Notes: generated by a model from the letters alone, not told the origin. 64,000 nt of DNA from Prorocentrum cordatum (GCA_963575745.1 CAUYUJ010015955.1:1-64000), one strand, 5' to 3'. Counted from the first letter of the stretch, positions 23,286-35,456 are shown. A program made the numbers and translations.

Positions 23286-24182
23286 GCATTTTGAAAACAA
23301 ATGCGGGCGAAAACCCAACTCCGGGGAATCCTGTGTGTAAAAAAACAGTACGCGGGGGGGGGCGAACACTCCCAACCCGTCATCAGGGGAGGCAGGAGAG
23401 TAGTATTCATATTGAGTAATTGTAGAGAGCCCCCCCAGGGGCCTCGGAGCCTCGTCAAAACAGGGGGTGCGAAGCTCCCGGGGGACCTCTCCTTGAGAAC
23501 CCCCTCTCCCAAAAAACCCTCTTTGGAACCCTCCGGCAGGGGGGCGGAGAGCTCTTCTTCCTCGTTCGCGCGCGGTCGTCGCCTCGCTCCTCCACGCAGG
23601 GCCCTGCACGGGCCCGCCCTGCGGCGTGGGAGCGCCCATAGTCACTCTCCCTCCGGCGAGGGCGCAGTGCATGCACTGCGCGCAGCCCGCGTGTGTTCGA
23701 CCGCATACGACCGTGCCTGCCGCCGCCAACCACACACCGATCGGGTATAGCCAGGACCCCAGGTAAGGGGACCCGGTTAGTGGTAGGGCCTCCGAGCCCC
23801 TAGATTGGCCAGAATCACTAAACCAGGTCTGCCGAGCTCGTGTTTTTTCGGGTGTCGGCAGTTCCGGTTAGTGGAACGGGGCGGGGGTGCGTCCCCCAGT
23901 ACACATCACTAAACCAGGTCCCACTAAACCCACGCCCGAATCGAACAGGACAAGTAAGCACAAGACATACTTCAGAGGTGCCTGGATCGGCTCCGAGGAG
24001 GGGGCCAGAGCGCCCCACGCGGATCTCCGGACAGTTTTTTGTTGCTGTCAGTGACGATTTTCATTCCACTCGGTCCAGCCGCCCGATGCCTTGGCCTCGG
24101 CGTCGGACACCACCCGCGAGGCCGTGCTGCGGGGCTTTGGCCGCGCCTCGCTTCGTGTGGAGGCCCTAGCAAGGCGGCCTGA
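23286..24182. other. Unassigned sequence
   Basis: Short phrases CGGTTAGTGG and CACTAAACC recur in opposite orientation around 23,775-23,930. No gene recognised. Confidence 0.35.
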
Positions 24183-24741
24183 CAGCAGAGATGGTCATGA
24201 TAATGATGATACTGATGCTGCTGTTGCTGATGATGACGATGATGATGATGTTGATGATGGTGATTATGATCATGGTAGTGGTGGTAATGATGATGCTGAT
24301 GATGCTGATGATGATGCTGCTGATGATGATGATGATTATGATGGTCATGATGATGATGGTGATGGGGTGATGGTGATGGTGATGGCAATGATACTGTTGA
24401 TGATGATGAGGATGATGATGTTGACGAGGATGCTGCTGATGATGATGACGATGACGATGATGATGCTGATGATGATGCTAATGATGATGATGCTGATGAT
24501 GATGATCTGATGGTGATGGGGATGAACGTTCTGAACGTGATGATGATATCGATGAAGATGCTGATGGTAATGACAGTAGTGCTGTTGATGAGGATGATGA
24601 TGACGATGATGATGATGATGATGATGATGTTGATGAATGTACTGATGGTGCTGGTGATGGTGATAATGGCCATGAGGATGACGATGAATATTTCGATGAA
24701 ATGACGACCTTGACGACGACGACGACGACGACGATGATGAC

Positions 24742-24784
<43 letters not shown>

Positions 24785-25073
24785 CTTGTGCTTATGAACG
24801 TGATGAAAGTGATGATGATTGGCGATAACGAAGATGATGATGATGATGGCAATGAGGATGGTGATGCTGATGATGAGATGGTGGTGATAATGGTGCGGAT
24901 GGTTTTGATTCTGATGGCGATGGTGCTGGTGACGGTGATGGTAATGCTGCTGGTGATGGTGACGGTGGTGATGACGCGGACGATATGTTGACGATGGAGA
25001 TGGCGATGTTGTTCACTGTTCTGAGCATGAAAGTGATGCCTACGATGATGATGCTGATGATGGTGAAGCTGCT

Positions 25074-25104
<31 letters not shown>

Positions 25105-25593
25105 ATGATATGTCTGCTGCTGCTGCAGCTGCTACTGATGATGATTATGATGATGATGATGCTGCTGCTGGTGATGCTGCTGGTGATGTTTATGAGGCTG
25201 TTGCTAATGCTGATGATGATGATGATGATGATGCTGCTGATGATGATGATGCTGATGATGATGATGATGATGATGATGATGCTGCTGACAACGGTAGTGA
25301 TGTTGGTTATGGTGGCTGCTGCGATAGTGGTGCTGGTGATGCTGCTGACGGTAATGGTGCTGATGCGGGTGGCGATGACGAATTTGATGTTCCTGATAAT
25401 GGTTACAGTGGTGGTTTCGACGATGATGAGGCTGATGATGATGACGATGATGATGATGATGATGGTGACGGCGACTCTGAGTTTGATAACGGTGTTGATG
25501 GTACTGGTGATGATTGTGATGAATTCGATGCGGCTGTTGCTGGTGATACGGCTGCTGCTTATTCTGCTGATGATGCTGATGTTGTTCTTGTTG

Positions 25594-25625
<32 letters not shown>

Positions 25626-25731
25626 GCTGATGCTGATGCTGATGCTGATGCTGATGATGGTCATGACGGTGAGGATGATGATGATGAAGATGATGATGAT
25701 GACGATGGCGATGATGATGATGACGATGATA

Positions 25732-25769
<38 letters not shown>

Positions 25770-26683
25770 CACAAAGATGATGATGCTGACGATGATGATG
25801 TGTCGATGATGATCATGGTGATGGTGCTGATGATGATGATGATGGTGGTGGTGATGATGATGATGATGATGATGATGCTGTTGCTGATGATGATGCTGAT
25901 GATGATGATGATGATGATGATGAGGATGATGATGATGCTGGTGATGACGGTGCTGCTGATGATTCTGACGATGATTATGGTGAGGATGTTGCTGTTAATG
26001 ACGATGCTGTTGATGCTGATGCTGATGGTGTTGATGATGACGATGATGATGCTGATGCTGCTATTCCCTGAGACTGATGATGCTGATGCTGATGATGATG
26101 CTTCTGGTGATGATGACGATTACGATGCTGATGATGATGATGGTGATGCTGGTGCGACTGCTTTCGTTGATGATGGTGATGATGATGACGATGACGATGA
26201 GGATGGCGATGATGATGGTGATGATTATGATGATGTTACTTACGACAAAAAAGATGATTCCTACTTAATTATGGCGATACATATGATGATGACGATACCT
26301 ATGATGATGACTATGATGATGCTGACGACGATGATGATGATGATGATGATGATGAGATGATGATGGTGATGATGATGATGATGATGATGCTGATGCTGAC
26401 GATGATGATGATGATGATGACGATGATGATGATGATGACGATGCTGTTGGTGATGATGCTGATGATGATGCTGTTGATGTTGATGATGATTATGATGATG
26501 ATGCTGCTGATACTGATGCTGATGATGCTGCTGATGATGCTGCTGATGATGCTGCTGTTGATGATGCTGATGATGCTGGTGATGATAACGATGATGCGCT
26601 GATGGGGTGGATGATGATGCTGATGATGATGATGCTGCTGTTGATGATGATGCTGATGCTGATGCTGATGATGATGATGATGC

Positions 26684-26727
<44 letters not shown>

Positions 26728-26821
26728 GTGGTACTGATGATGCTGATGATGAGGATGATGAGGATGAGGGTGAGGATGAGGATGATGATGAGGAGGATGA
26801 GGAGGAGGAGGAGGACGATGG

Positions 26822-26877
<56 letters not shown>

Positions 26878-26968
26878 CTGATGCTGATGCTGACGACGAT
26901 GCTGATGCTGATGCTGCTGATGATGATGATGATGACGATGCTGATGCTGATGATGATGATGCTGATGC

Positions 26969-27034
<66 letters not shown>

Positions 27035-27111
27035 GGAGGAGGAGGAGGAGGAGGAGGAGGAAGAGGATGAGGAGGAGGAGGAGGATGAGGAGGAGGATGA
27101 GGATAGGGTAG
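24183..27111 (+). repeat. GAT/GCT-GAT microsatellite block, about 2.9 kb, ending in GAG
   Basis: Continuous GAT with GCT, GGT, GAC and GTT triplets for nearly 3 kb, passing into GAG-rich DNA from about 27,030. All three frames stay open for long stretches (poly-Asp/Ala, poly-Met/Leu). These are products of the trinucleotide, not genes. GAG-rich DNA resumes at about 27,207-27,253. Confidence 0.95.
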
Positions 27112-27253
27112 AAAAGTCGATGAGTGGGACGTAGGGAGGATGATTAGGGGGTTGGAGGAGAATTAGGATGGATCAGAATGGGGTGGGAAAGGAGGGCGGG
27201 GAGGAGGAGGAGGAGGAGGAGGAGGAGGAGGAGGACGATGAGGAGGAGGAGGA

Positions 27254-29437
27254 CATTAGCCTGACGAAGGACACAACCATATGCAGCTGCGAATACCGCA
27301 TTGTGGGTACCGCTTTCGGTGGAGCTCCCTGTGGGGCCACGAACCGCGCAAGGGGTGTGCCAAAATGGGTAGCAGTCCCCGCATGCGGCCTGTGCCGCTG
27401 GGGCCTTCGGTGGAGCTCCCTGTGGGGCCACGAACCGTGTGAGGGGTGTGCCAAAATGGGTGGCGGTCCCCGCATGCGGCCTGTGCCACTGGGGCCTTCG
27501 GTGGAGCTCCCTGTGGGGCCACAAACCGTGTGAGGGGTGTGCCAAAATGGGTGGCGGTCCCCGCATCGGCCTTTGCCACTGGGGCCTTTGGTGGAGCTCC
27601 CTGTTGGGCCACGAACCGCGTGAGGGGTGTGCCAAAATGGGTGGCGGTCCCCGCATGTGGCCTGTGCCACTGGGGCCTTCGGTGGAGCTCCCTGTGGGGC
27701 CACGAACCGCGTGAGGGGCGGGCCAAATGGGTGGCGGTCCCCGCATGCGGCCTGTGCCGCTGGGACCTTCGGTGGAGCTCCCTGTGGGGCCACGAACCGC
27801 GTGATGGGTGTGCCAAAATGGGCGCGGTCCCCGCATGCGGCCTGTGCCACTGGGGCCTTCGGTGGAGCTCCCTGCGGGGCCACAAACCGTGTGAGGGGTG
27901 TGCCAAAATGGGTACGGTCCCCGCATGTGAATTGTGCCACTGGGGCCTTTGGTGGAGCTGCTTGTGGGGCCACAAACCGTGTGTGGGGTGTGCCAAAATG
28001 GGTGCGGTCCCCGCATGCGGCCAGTGCCACTGGGGCCTTCGGTAAAGCTCCCTGTGGGGCCACGAACCGTTTGAAAGGTGTGCCAAAATGGGTGGCGGTC
28101 CCCGCATGCGGCCTGTGCCACTGGGGCCTTCGGTGGAGCTCCCCGTGGGGCCACGAACCGTTTGAGGGGTGTGCCAAAATAGGTGGCGGTCCCCTTATGC
28201 GGCCTGTGCCGCTGGGGCTTTCGGTGGAGCTCCCTGTGGGGCCACGAACCGTGTGAGGGGTGTGCCAAAATGGGTGGCGGTCGTTGCATGCGGCCTGTGC
28301 CACTGGGGCCTTCGGTGGAGCTCCCTGTGGGGCCACAAACCGTGTGGGGGTGTGCCAAAATCGCTGCGGTCCCCGCATGCGGCCTGTGCCACTGGGGTCT
28401 TCGGTGGAACTCCCTGTGGGGCCACACATCGTGTGAGGGGTGTGCCAAAATGGGTGGCGGTCCCCGCATGCGGCCAGTGTCACTGGGGCCTTTGGTGGAG
28501 CTCCCTGTGGGGCCACGAACCGCGTGAGGGGTGTGCCAAAATGGGTGGCGGTCCCCGCATGTGGCCTGTGCCACTGGGGCCTTCGGTGGAGCTCCCTGTG
28601 GGGCCACGAACCGTGTGAGGGGTGTGCCAAAATGGGTGGCGGTCGTTGCATGCGGCCTGTGCCACTGGGGCCTTCGGTGGAGCTCCCTGTGGGGCCACAA
28701 ACCGTGTGAGGGGTGTGCCAAAATCGCTGCGGTCCCCGCATGCGGCCTGTGCCACTGGGGTCTTCGGTGGAACTCCCTGTGGGGCCACACATCGTGTGAG
28801 GGGTGTGCCAAAATGGGTGGCGGTCACTGGGGCGGTGGAGCTCCCTGTGGGGCCACGAACCGAGGGGTGTGCCAAAATGGGCGCGGTCCATGCGGCCTGT
28901 GCCACTGGGGCCTTCGGTGGAGTGGGGCCACGGTGTGAGGGGTGTGCCAAAATGGGTGGCGGTGCATGCGGCCTGGCCACGGGGCCTTCGGTGGAACTCC
29001 CTGTGGCGCCAAAATCGGCGGTGTGCGGTGCCAAAATGAGGGGTGTGCCGGTCCTGCGGCACTGGGGCCTTTGGTGGAGCTCCCTGTGGGGCCACGAACC
29101 GCGTGAGGGGTGTGCCAAAATGGGCGCGGTCCTCGCATGCGGCCTGTGCCACTGGGGCCTTCGGTGGAGCTCCCTGTGGGGCCACGAACCGTGTGAGGGG
29201 TGTGCCAAAATGGGTGGCGGTCCCCGCATGCGGCCTGTGCCTCTGGGGCCTTCGGTGGAGCTCCTTGTGGGGCCACGAGCCGTGTGAGGGGTGTGCCAAA
29301 ATGGGGGGGATGATGCTGATGGTGGTATCTCGTGGAGGAGAAGGAGGATGAGGAAGGGGAGGAGGAGGGAGGAGGAGGAGGTGACGCGGGGCGCTGTCTC
29401 TTCAAAACGAGGACCCAACACCACAGGATGGTTGGTG
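27254..29437 (-). mobile_element. Composite repeat element D (inverted, with both ends)
   Basis: Read on the minus strand, the left end is at 29,437-29,397 (ACCAACCATCCTGTGGTG, then TCGTTTTGAAGAGA). A CT-rich stretch and about 22 units of the 90 bp family (29,290-27,300) follow. The right end is at about 27,292-27,254 (CATATGGTTGTGTCCTTCGT then CAGGCTAAT). Units form a subfamily with CGCATGCGGGGACCGCCACC replacing CGCATGCGCCCGCCGCACC. Several units at 28,820-29,060 carry internal deletions. The adjoining GAG/GAT block lies beyond the right end. Confidence 0.65.
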
Positions 29438-29845
29438 AAAAAATACGACGAAGAATAAACAAATAATAATATCAATAATTATAGTAAGAATAAAAAGACG
29501 AGGCGTTTGCGCCCGAGCGATTTGGCGCGTCCGCCACATCGCTCGCGGCGGCTCCCTGTCGCGGCACCCCACCGCCGCCCGCGCCGTGAGTGGTCGCCGC
29601 GGCACCCGCGAACACGCGTGCCAAGATGGATCGACGAGACATACCGGGCCAGACCAAGCCCAGGTTCGATGCAGCATCTCTGCTGCAAGGGTTTCGAGGC
29701 AAGTCGACGCCGCTCAATCCGGGGAAGAGACCTCACCATCCCTGCCGCCCTGCTGGACTGCAAGGTCAGCGCTAGCGTCAGGCATTAGTACGTTGTAATC
29801 CAAGTCCCCGCTATCAGCATTGCCGAGGCGGCTTACGACGAGAAG
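29438..29845. other. Unassigned sequence
   Basis: A short AT-rich patch at 29,440-29,500, then GC-rich sequence without recognisable domains. Confidence 0.35.
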
Positions 29846-30016
29846 CAGGACGCAGGCACCAAATCGAGTACTACATTAGCGACGATAATATCATGCAGGA
29901 TATCTTCTTTCACGACAGGATGTCAGCCAACGAGGGATAACTCGACTTGAGCGTCGTCCTTCAGTGCAATCGGGTAAAGGAGATGGCCGCCACCATGCAG
30001 GACATCATCATTGCTC
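29846..30016 (+). pseudogene. La-motif (LARP-type RNA-binding domain) fragment with an in-frame stop
   Basis: One frame reads RHQIEYYISDDNIMQDIFFH followed by DRMSANEG, a TAA stop at about 29,938, then LDLSVVLQCNRVKEMA and TMQDIIIAPR. This is the classic La winged-helix signature: Q-x-x-Y-Y-x-S-D-x-N, then D-x-F-F, then L-S-x-V-x-x-x-x-R-V. La domains bind 3' oligo-U or poly-A RNA ends in La and LARP proteins. The aromatic and Gln binding residues are kept (Q, Y, Y, D, F); the later Phe of the family is Cys. The stop falls where family members usually have an aromatic residue. A second stop follows APR. Upstream, the frame is open for only about 80 bases. It is best read as a decayed gene or retrocopy; an exon with a sequencing error remains possible. 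Confidence 0.6.
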
Positions 30017-30840
30017 CCAGGTAGAGATACGAGAGGACAGCGCAGCCCTGCGACGTCCCAGCCATAGACCGTTCCCCACGCTCGCGCATTCCGAGGAAGG
30101 CGAGGGGGGGGAACACAGGGCACGCGGGGGCGTGGGGGGCGGGGTGAAGGAGGACACCGAGCACGACGAGGAGGGCGTAGTGGAGAAGGACGAAAAGGCA
30201 TCGAGGAGGGCGTGGTGGACATCGAGTGCGTGCTTGGGACCTTCGGCCTCGCGCGCAGCTTGTTTTCGGCGTCAACCCAACATGCGTATACTTTGTGTGC
30301 GTCGCCCCTCCAGGGGCGACGCGCGCACCGAGAGATCTTATACTATATCCGTCGTGGCGGGCGCTTTCTGGCCACACCGCTCGGGAAACGATATACTACA
30401 ATATGGGTATACTATATGTTCGGGTCGGACGCGCGCCTCCAAAGAGGACATCTAGTGTTAGTATGTCTCTGTTCGTCCCATGCTTGGCCTCGGCGTTCCT
30501 GGCCTCATGGGCGTCCTGCTCGGCCACGGCGGGCCTGGCCTCGCCGCCAGCGAGGGCGCCGACGGCCTGACCGACGTGGACACCACCGAGGTTTCCTTAG
30601 CCACCCTATCGTGGCACAGCATGCCCATTCCCTTCTCAGTCCGGCGACCCTGGCAGGTGTAGCACGAGCTCGCCGATGATCTCCACGGCGTCAAGAGGGA
30701 GGACCTCCATGAGGGTGTCCATGGGGCCACTCGGCGAGGCGTTCTGTACCAGGCGCAGGGAGCTTTGCCCGCCTACGACCTGCCCCCGCCAGACATCCAG
30801 AGCATGTGCCTCGACGTCGCAGTTGCCGAGGGTGGCGGCT
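30017..30840. other. Unassigned sequence
   Basis: Several overlapping open frames. A minus-strand stretch at about 30,640-30,835 (NCDVEAHALDVWRGQVVGGQ ... MDTLMEVLPLDAVEIIGELV) looks protein-like but is not recognised. Confidence 0.3.
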
Positions 30841-30843
30841 TTC

Positions 30844-31284
30844 TTATCTTGGTTCCCCAGGGGGAACCAAGCGAGGAGGCCTCTTCGCCGGGGCCGACCT
30901 GTGCGCGAGGCGCGCTGGCCCACCTCGGCTCCCCAGGGGGTACCGAGCGAGGAGGCCTCCTCGCTGGGGACGGCTCGTGCGCTGCCCGGGGACGCCCTGC
31001 GGCCAGAAGCCCCCTGCGAGTGGCGCGCCGACGGCACCGGAGGCGCGCTGTCCCACCTCGGCTCCCCAGGGGGAACCGAGCGAGGAGGCCTCCTCGCCGG
31101 GGACGGCCCGTGCGCTGCCCAGGGACGCCCTGCGGCCAGAAGCCCCCTGCGAGTGGCGCGCCGACGGCACCGCAGGCTTGCTGGCCCAGAGCAGCCCCGT
31201 GGGGCCTCGCGCTTGCGGCGCGCGGCTCCGGACGGCCCGTGCCCCGCCCTCGCTGCCCCGCGCGCGCGGGGGGTGGCCCTCGGG
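30844..31284 (+). repeat. GC-rich tandem repeat block including the first copy of the 274 bp duplication
   Basis: GGCTCCCCAGGGGG followed by ACCGAGCGAGGAGGCCTC recurs at about 30,855, 30,931 and 31,064. The last 274 bp (31,011-31,284) are identical, by eye, to 32,382-32,655. Similarity continues at lower identity for about 70 bp beyond. Confidence 0.85.
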
Positions 31285-31663
31285 GGGTCGGGCTGCTGTG
31301 CCTCCGGAGTGGCACAGCCCGCGATTCCCGCCCCCACCCCACACTCTATCCAGGCACTTTCTCCTGGCAGTAGCTCGATCAAGTAAAAAACAGCGATTTG
31401 TCGTAACGGCAAGTCTGTCGTAACGGCGGTGCCGCCGCGCAGAATTACTGCGCGAATCCGCGAGAGCGATGGCCACTCCAAGAAATCAAATCTTTTGAAA
31501 TGATGTTTGGAATTATTTGTTCTGGTATTCGCTCTCGTGGACAGCCTAGGGGCCTGTGAGCGCTCGGCTAAAGAATTCAAGCCAAAATGACTACTTACGC
31601 ATGCAACTGTTACTATGACGATAATAATGACGTTCCCTCCTACCTACCCCGGTCTCCAACCAG

Positions 31664-32375
31664 TCAATATCGTTGTTGCCACTTTCTAATCAATTGAGCG
31701 TGGCTCGGCCGCTTATTCCACCAGCTGATTCGCACTTGCACTGGGCAGTTGAAAACCCGCGGGCCTTGGAGCCCCCATGCATCGCACAGCCGATTCAATA
31801 AATTCGTAAGCGGCGCTCTCGCAAGCAGGGGGTGATATGGGAGCTTAAGCCACAAGACTGTTAGTCCTCCCACTCCGATCCCGTCTGCTGCTACTGACGG
31901 GCAGGCTGGAAAAGGGAACTGTGAGGGGCACCCGAACTCCATGCTTACACATGTCGTCTATCCCAGCTCTTTTGGTGGACTCGAACGCGGCTGCACCGGA
32001 AGATCGGCGCCTCAAGCGGTCAATCTCGGCCCTGGGCCAAGAATTATGCACGCTGAGGGGATGCGCAGAAGCATGGGACAGAGGTACTTTGATCTGCCCT
32101 GGCTTCGAAAATGGTTCCCAGGACAAACACCCGGAACGATTCTGGAAGATTCGAACATCCAAAACATTCAATATCGCGAAACCCCATTTCAGCCATTTCT
32201 AGCTTATATGTTCCAGAACTACGCCTAAGTAAAAAGCTCATCACACGGACCCAATCCCTGTTGGTCTTACACAGAAACAGAATATCATCACGAAACCTCC
32301 CATAAAACAACAGCCCGTGGTCCTCGAATCGGCTCATCAGCTCCACCTCCACCATCTCTGTGAAGTTTACGTCGG
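31664..32375 (-). pseudogene. Reverse transcriptase fragment in three frames
   Basis: Read on the minus strand, FYGRFRDDILFLCKTNRDWV comes first: the catalytic palm motif with R-D-D, as in RT families with an RYxDD signature. KLEMAEMGFRD follows. A frame change near 32,172 gives NVLDVRIFQ (equivalent of the FLD strand), then PLSHASAHPLSVHNSWPRAE and IDRLRRRSS. A second change near 31,930 gives LTVLWLKLPYHPLLARAPLT and VRISWWNKRP. The order fits an RT palm, thumb and downstream region of a Penelope-like or related RT, distinct from the element at 14-16 kb. Sequence upstream of the palm motif is replaced by the 274 bp repeat at 32,382-32,655. The copy is inactive. Confidence 0.65.
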
Positions 32376-32381
32376 CGACGT

Positions 32382-32655
32382 CCCCTGCGAGTGGCGCGCC
32401 GACGGCACCGGAGGCGCGCTGTCCCACCTCGGCTCCCCAGGGGGAACCGAGCGAGGAGGCCTCCTCGCCGGGGACGGCCCGTGCGCTGCCCAGGGACGCC
32501 CTGCGGCCAGAAGCCCCCTGCGAGTGGCGCGCCGACGGCACCGCAGGCTTGCTGGCCCAGAGCAGCCCCGTGGGGCCTCGCGCTTGCGGCGCGCGGCTCC
32601 GGACGGCCCGTGCCCCGCCCTCGCTGCCCCGCGCGCGCGGGGGGTGGCCCTCGGG
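32382..32655 (+). repeat. Second copy of the 274 bp exact duplication
   Basis: Begins CCCCTGCGAGTGGCGCGCCG and ends GGGGTGGCCCTCGGG. No difference from 31,011-31,284 was found by eye. It abuts the truncated 5' side of the minus-strand RT relic. Confidence 0.9.
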
Positions 32656-33027
32656 CTTCTCTCCCTCGGGATTGGCACAGACTGCGATTCCCCCCCCCCC
32701 CTTCGGCATCCCTCGCCCTCCTGGCAGAACCCTGCTTGCACGCCCTGCTGCCCGCCGCTCGTCGGAGCCTTTCATCACCGCTCCGCACTGCCGGCCAGCG
32801 ACCGGCGGGGGTCTCTGGTGCGGAGCCCAAGGCGCACCGCGCGAAGACTGCCGATGGACCCACGCGAGCGTCTTCTTCTGATGCGTGCTCGCGCTGTCTG
32901 GGAGGCAGGGAGCTTGGTGGTCAGCCGCCTTGGAGGTCCTGCGCGGCACGGCCTGCCGCCTCTGCCGCAGCACTCTGACGGGCGGCCTCTGCAGCCCGAC
33001 CTTTTTGCCGGAAGCCAGCCTTCTTCA

Positions 33028-33182
33028 CAGCAGGGCTGGGCCTAAACGGTGTCTTTGGTGATTTCGTGGGCTGTTTTCGTCTCGATCGATCTCGTTTTGC
33101 GTCAAGGGCGGATTGAAGACAAAACGAGGGAAGACGAAGACGAAACGAAAACGAAAAGCACCGTTTAGGTTCAGCCCTGCTC
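33028..33182. mobile_element. MITE-like foldback element
   Basis: Terminal inverted repeats AGCAGGGCTGGGCCTAAACG (left) and AGCAGGGCTGAACCTAAACG (reverse complement of the right end) enclose about 100 bp. The interior is also partly self-complementary (TTTTCGTCTCGATC / CGAAGACGAAACGAAAAC). No coding capacity. No clear target-site duplication. Confidence 0.75.
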
Positions 33183-33227
33183 AAAAGCAGCGAGGCCCAG
33201 AGCCCCGCGGCCGCGCCGCGCGGGGCG

Positions 33228-33400
33228 CGCGGCGCTGAGGCGAGAGCCAAATTTTGAAAACCACAAGCCCTGCATCTGTGAAGCTGTTACATAAGCTCTT
33301 AAGCTTCAGGGTCACATATGGTGAGGAAGTCTTAGGCAAAACGCCCGGCCCGCACTTTCGACCAGCCTAGGGGTGCGACAGGGAGGAGTTATTCATAAGG
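33228..33400 (+). repeat. Dispersed repeat 'R3', copy 1
   Basis: GGCGCTGAGGCGAGAGCC, then TTTTGAAAACCAC and TGGTGAGGA, then GGGGTGCGACAGGGAGGAGT. The same blocks in the same order occur at 49,395-49,560. Confidence 0.75.
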
Positions 33401-33404
33401 ATAA

Positions 33405-33551
33405 ACAACAGAGGACGAGGAGGACGAGGAGGACGAGGAGGACGAGGAGGACGAGGACGACGATAAGGAGAAGGGAATGAGGAGAAGAGGAGGAGGAAGA
33501 GAGGAGGAGGAAAAGGAGAATAGGAGGTGGAGGATGAGGAGGAGCCGGAAG

Positions 33552-33610
<59 letters not shown>

Positions 33611-34140
33611 GGCGACGATGATGAGGATGATTACAATGATGATACTGATGATGCTGATGATGATGATGCTGATGATGCTGCTGATGATGCTGATTATGAT
33701 TATGATGATGGTGTTGATGCTGATGCTGATGCTGCTGCTGCTGATCATAATGATGATCTCGATGGTGATGATGCTGATGATGATGCTGATGATGATGGCG
33801 ATGACGGAGATATTGATGATGATGCTGGTGATGGTGATGATGCTGATGCCGATGCCGATGCTTACGTGGATGATGCTGCTGATGATGGTGATGATGATGC
33901 TGATGCCGATGCCGATGCTGACGCGGATGCTGCCGCTGCTGATGATGATTGTGATGCTGACGATGTTGTTGATGATGCTGATGATGATACTGATGATGAG
34001 GACGATGATAGTGATGATGCCGATCATGATGATAATGATGAAGAAGGCGATGATGATAATGATGATGGTGATGATGATCACGATGCTGACGATGATGCCT
34101 GTGATGCTGACGATGTTGTTGATGATGCTGCTGCTGCTAC

Positions 34141-34181
<41 letters not shown>

Positions 34182-34497
34182 TTACTGATGATGATGATGA
34201 TGATGATGATGATGCTGATGATGACGATGATTACGAGGATGATGCTGCTGCTGCTGATGGTGATGTTGCTGATGTTGATGCTTATACTGAGGATGATGAG
34301 GATGATGAGGATGAGGAGAGATACAAAGGAGGACGATAATCAGGACGAGAATGAGGAGGAGGATGAGGATGAGGAGGAGGAAGAGGACTATGATGAGGAT
34401 AATGATGATGCTGATGATGCAGTTGCTGCTGCTGCTGATGATGATGATGATGATTCTGATGCTGATGCTGATGCTAATGATGATGCTGCTGCTGCTC

Positions 34498-34536
<39 letters not shown>

Positions 34537-34720
34537 CTGTGCATGCTGAGGCTGATGGTGAGGATGATGATGCTGCTGCTGATGATAAGAATGCTGCTGC
34601 TGCTGATGATGATGACGATGATGACGATGATGTGAATGATGATGATGATGCTGCTGATGATGATGATGCTGAGGGTGATGATGATGCTGATGATGATAGT
34701 TCTGATGATGACGATAATGC

Positions 34721-34768
<48 letters not shown>

Positions 34769-34808
34769 GTAGCATGATGATTGTTGATATTGATGATGAT
34801 GATGATGC

Positions 34809-34849
<41 letters not shown>

Positions 34850-35337
34850 CGGCTGTTGCTGCTGATGATGGTGGTGATGATGCTGATGGCGCGTATCATG
34901 ATGATGCTGGTTATTCCAGTGGTGATGATGCTGATGGTGCTGATTACGATGAGGATGCTACTGGCGGTGATCACGATGATGAGGATACTGACGATTACGA
35001 AGATGGTGGGGACGATGAGAATGATGGTGCTGATGCTGATGCTGATGCTGATGCTGATGATGCTGATGATGATGATGATGATGATGATGCTGATGATGAT
35101 GATGATACTGCTGCTGATGACGATGACGATAACGATAACAATGACGACGAAGACGATGATGATGCTGCTGATGATGATGATGATGAGGACGATGATGATG
35201 ATGCTGATGATGCTGATGATGTTGATGATGTTGATGATGATGATGATGAGGATGATGATGATGATGATGATGATGCTTATGATGATTTTGATGATGATGA
35301 TGATGCTGATGCTGATGATGCTGATGATGATGATGAC

Positions 35338-35394
<57 letters not shown>

Positions 35395-35456
35395 GGTGAT
35401 GATGATGATGATGATGATGAGGAGGAGGAGGAGGAGGAGGAGGAGGAGGAGGAGGA
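33405..35456 (+). repeat. GAG/GAC then GAT microsatellite block, about 2.05 kb
   Basis: GAGGACGAGGA repeats at the left, continuous GAT/GCT/GGT triplets in the middle, and a GGAGGA run at 35,421-35,456. Large open frames in every phase are artefacts of the trinucleotide. Confidence 0.95.

Noticed and set aside
27173-29299. Open frames of 280-700 codons through the 90 bp arrays (also in elements A, C and E)
   Set aside because: The unit is about 30 codons long, so frames open by chance remain open. Several mutually incompatible frames are equally long on both strands.
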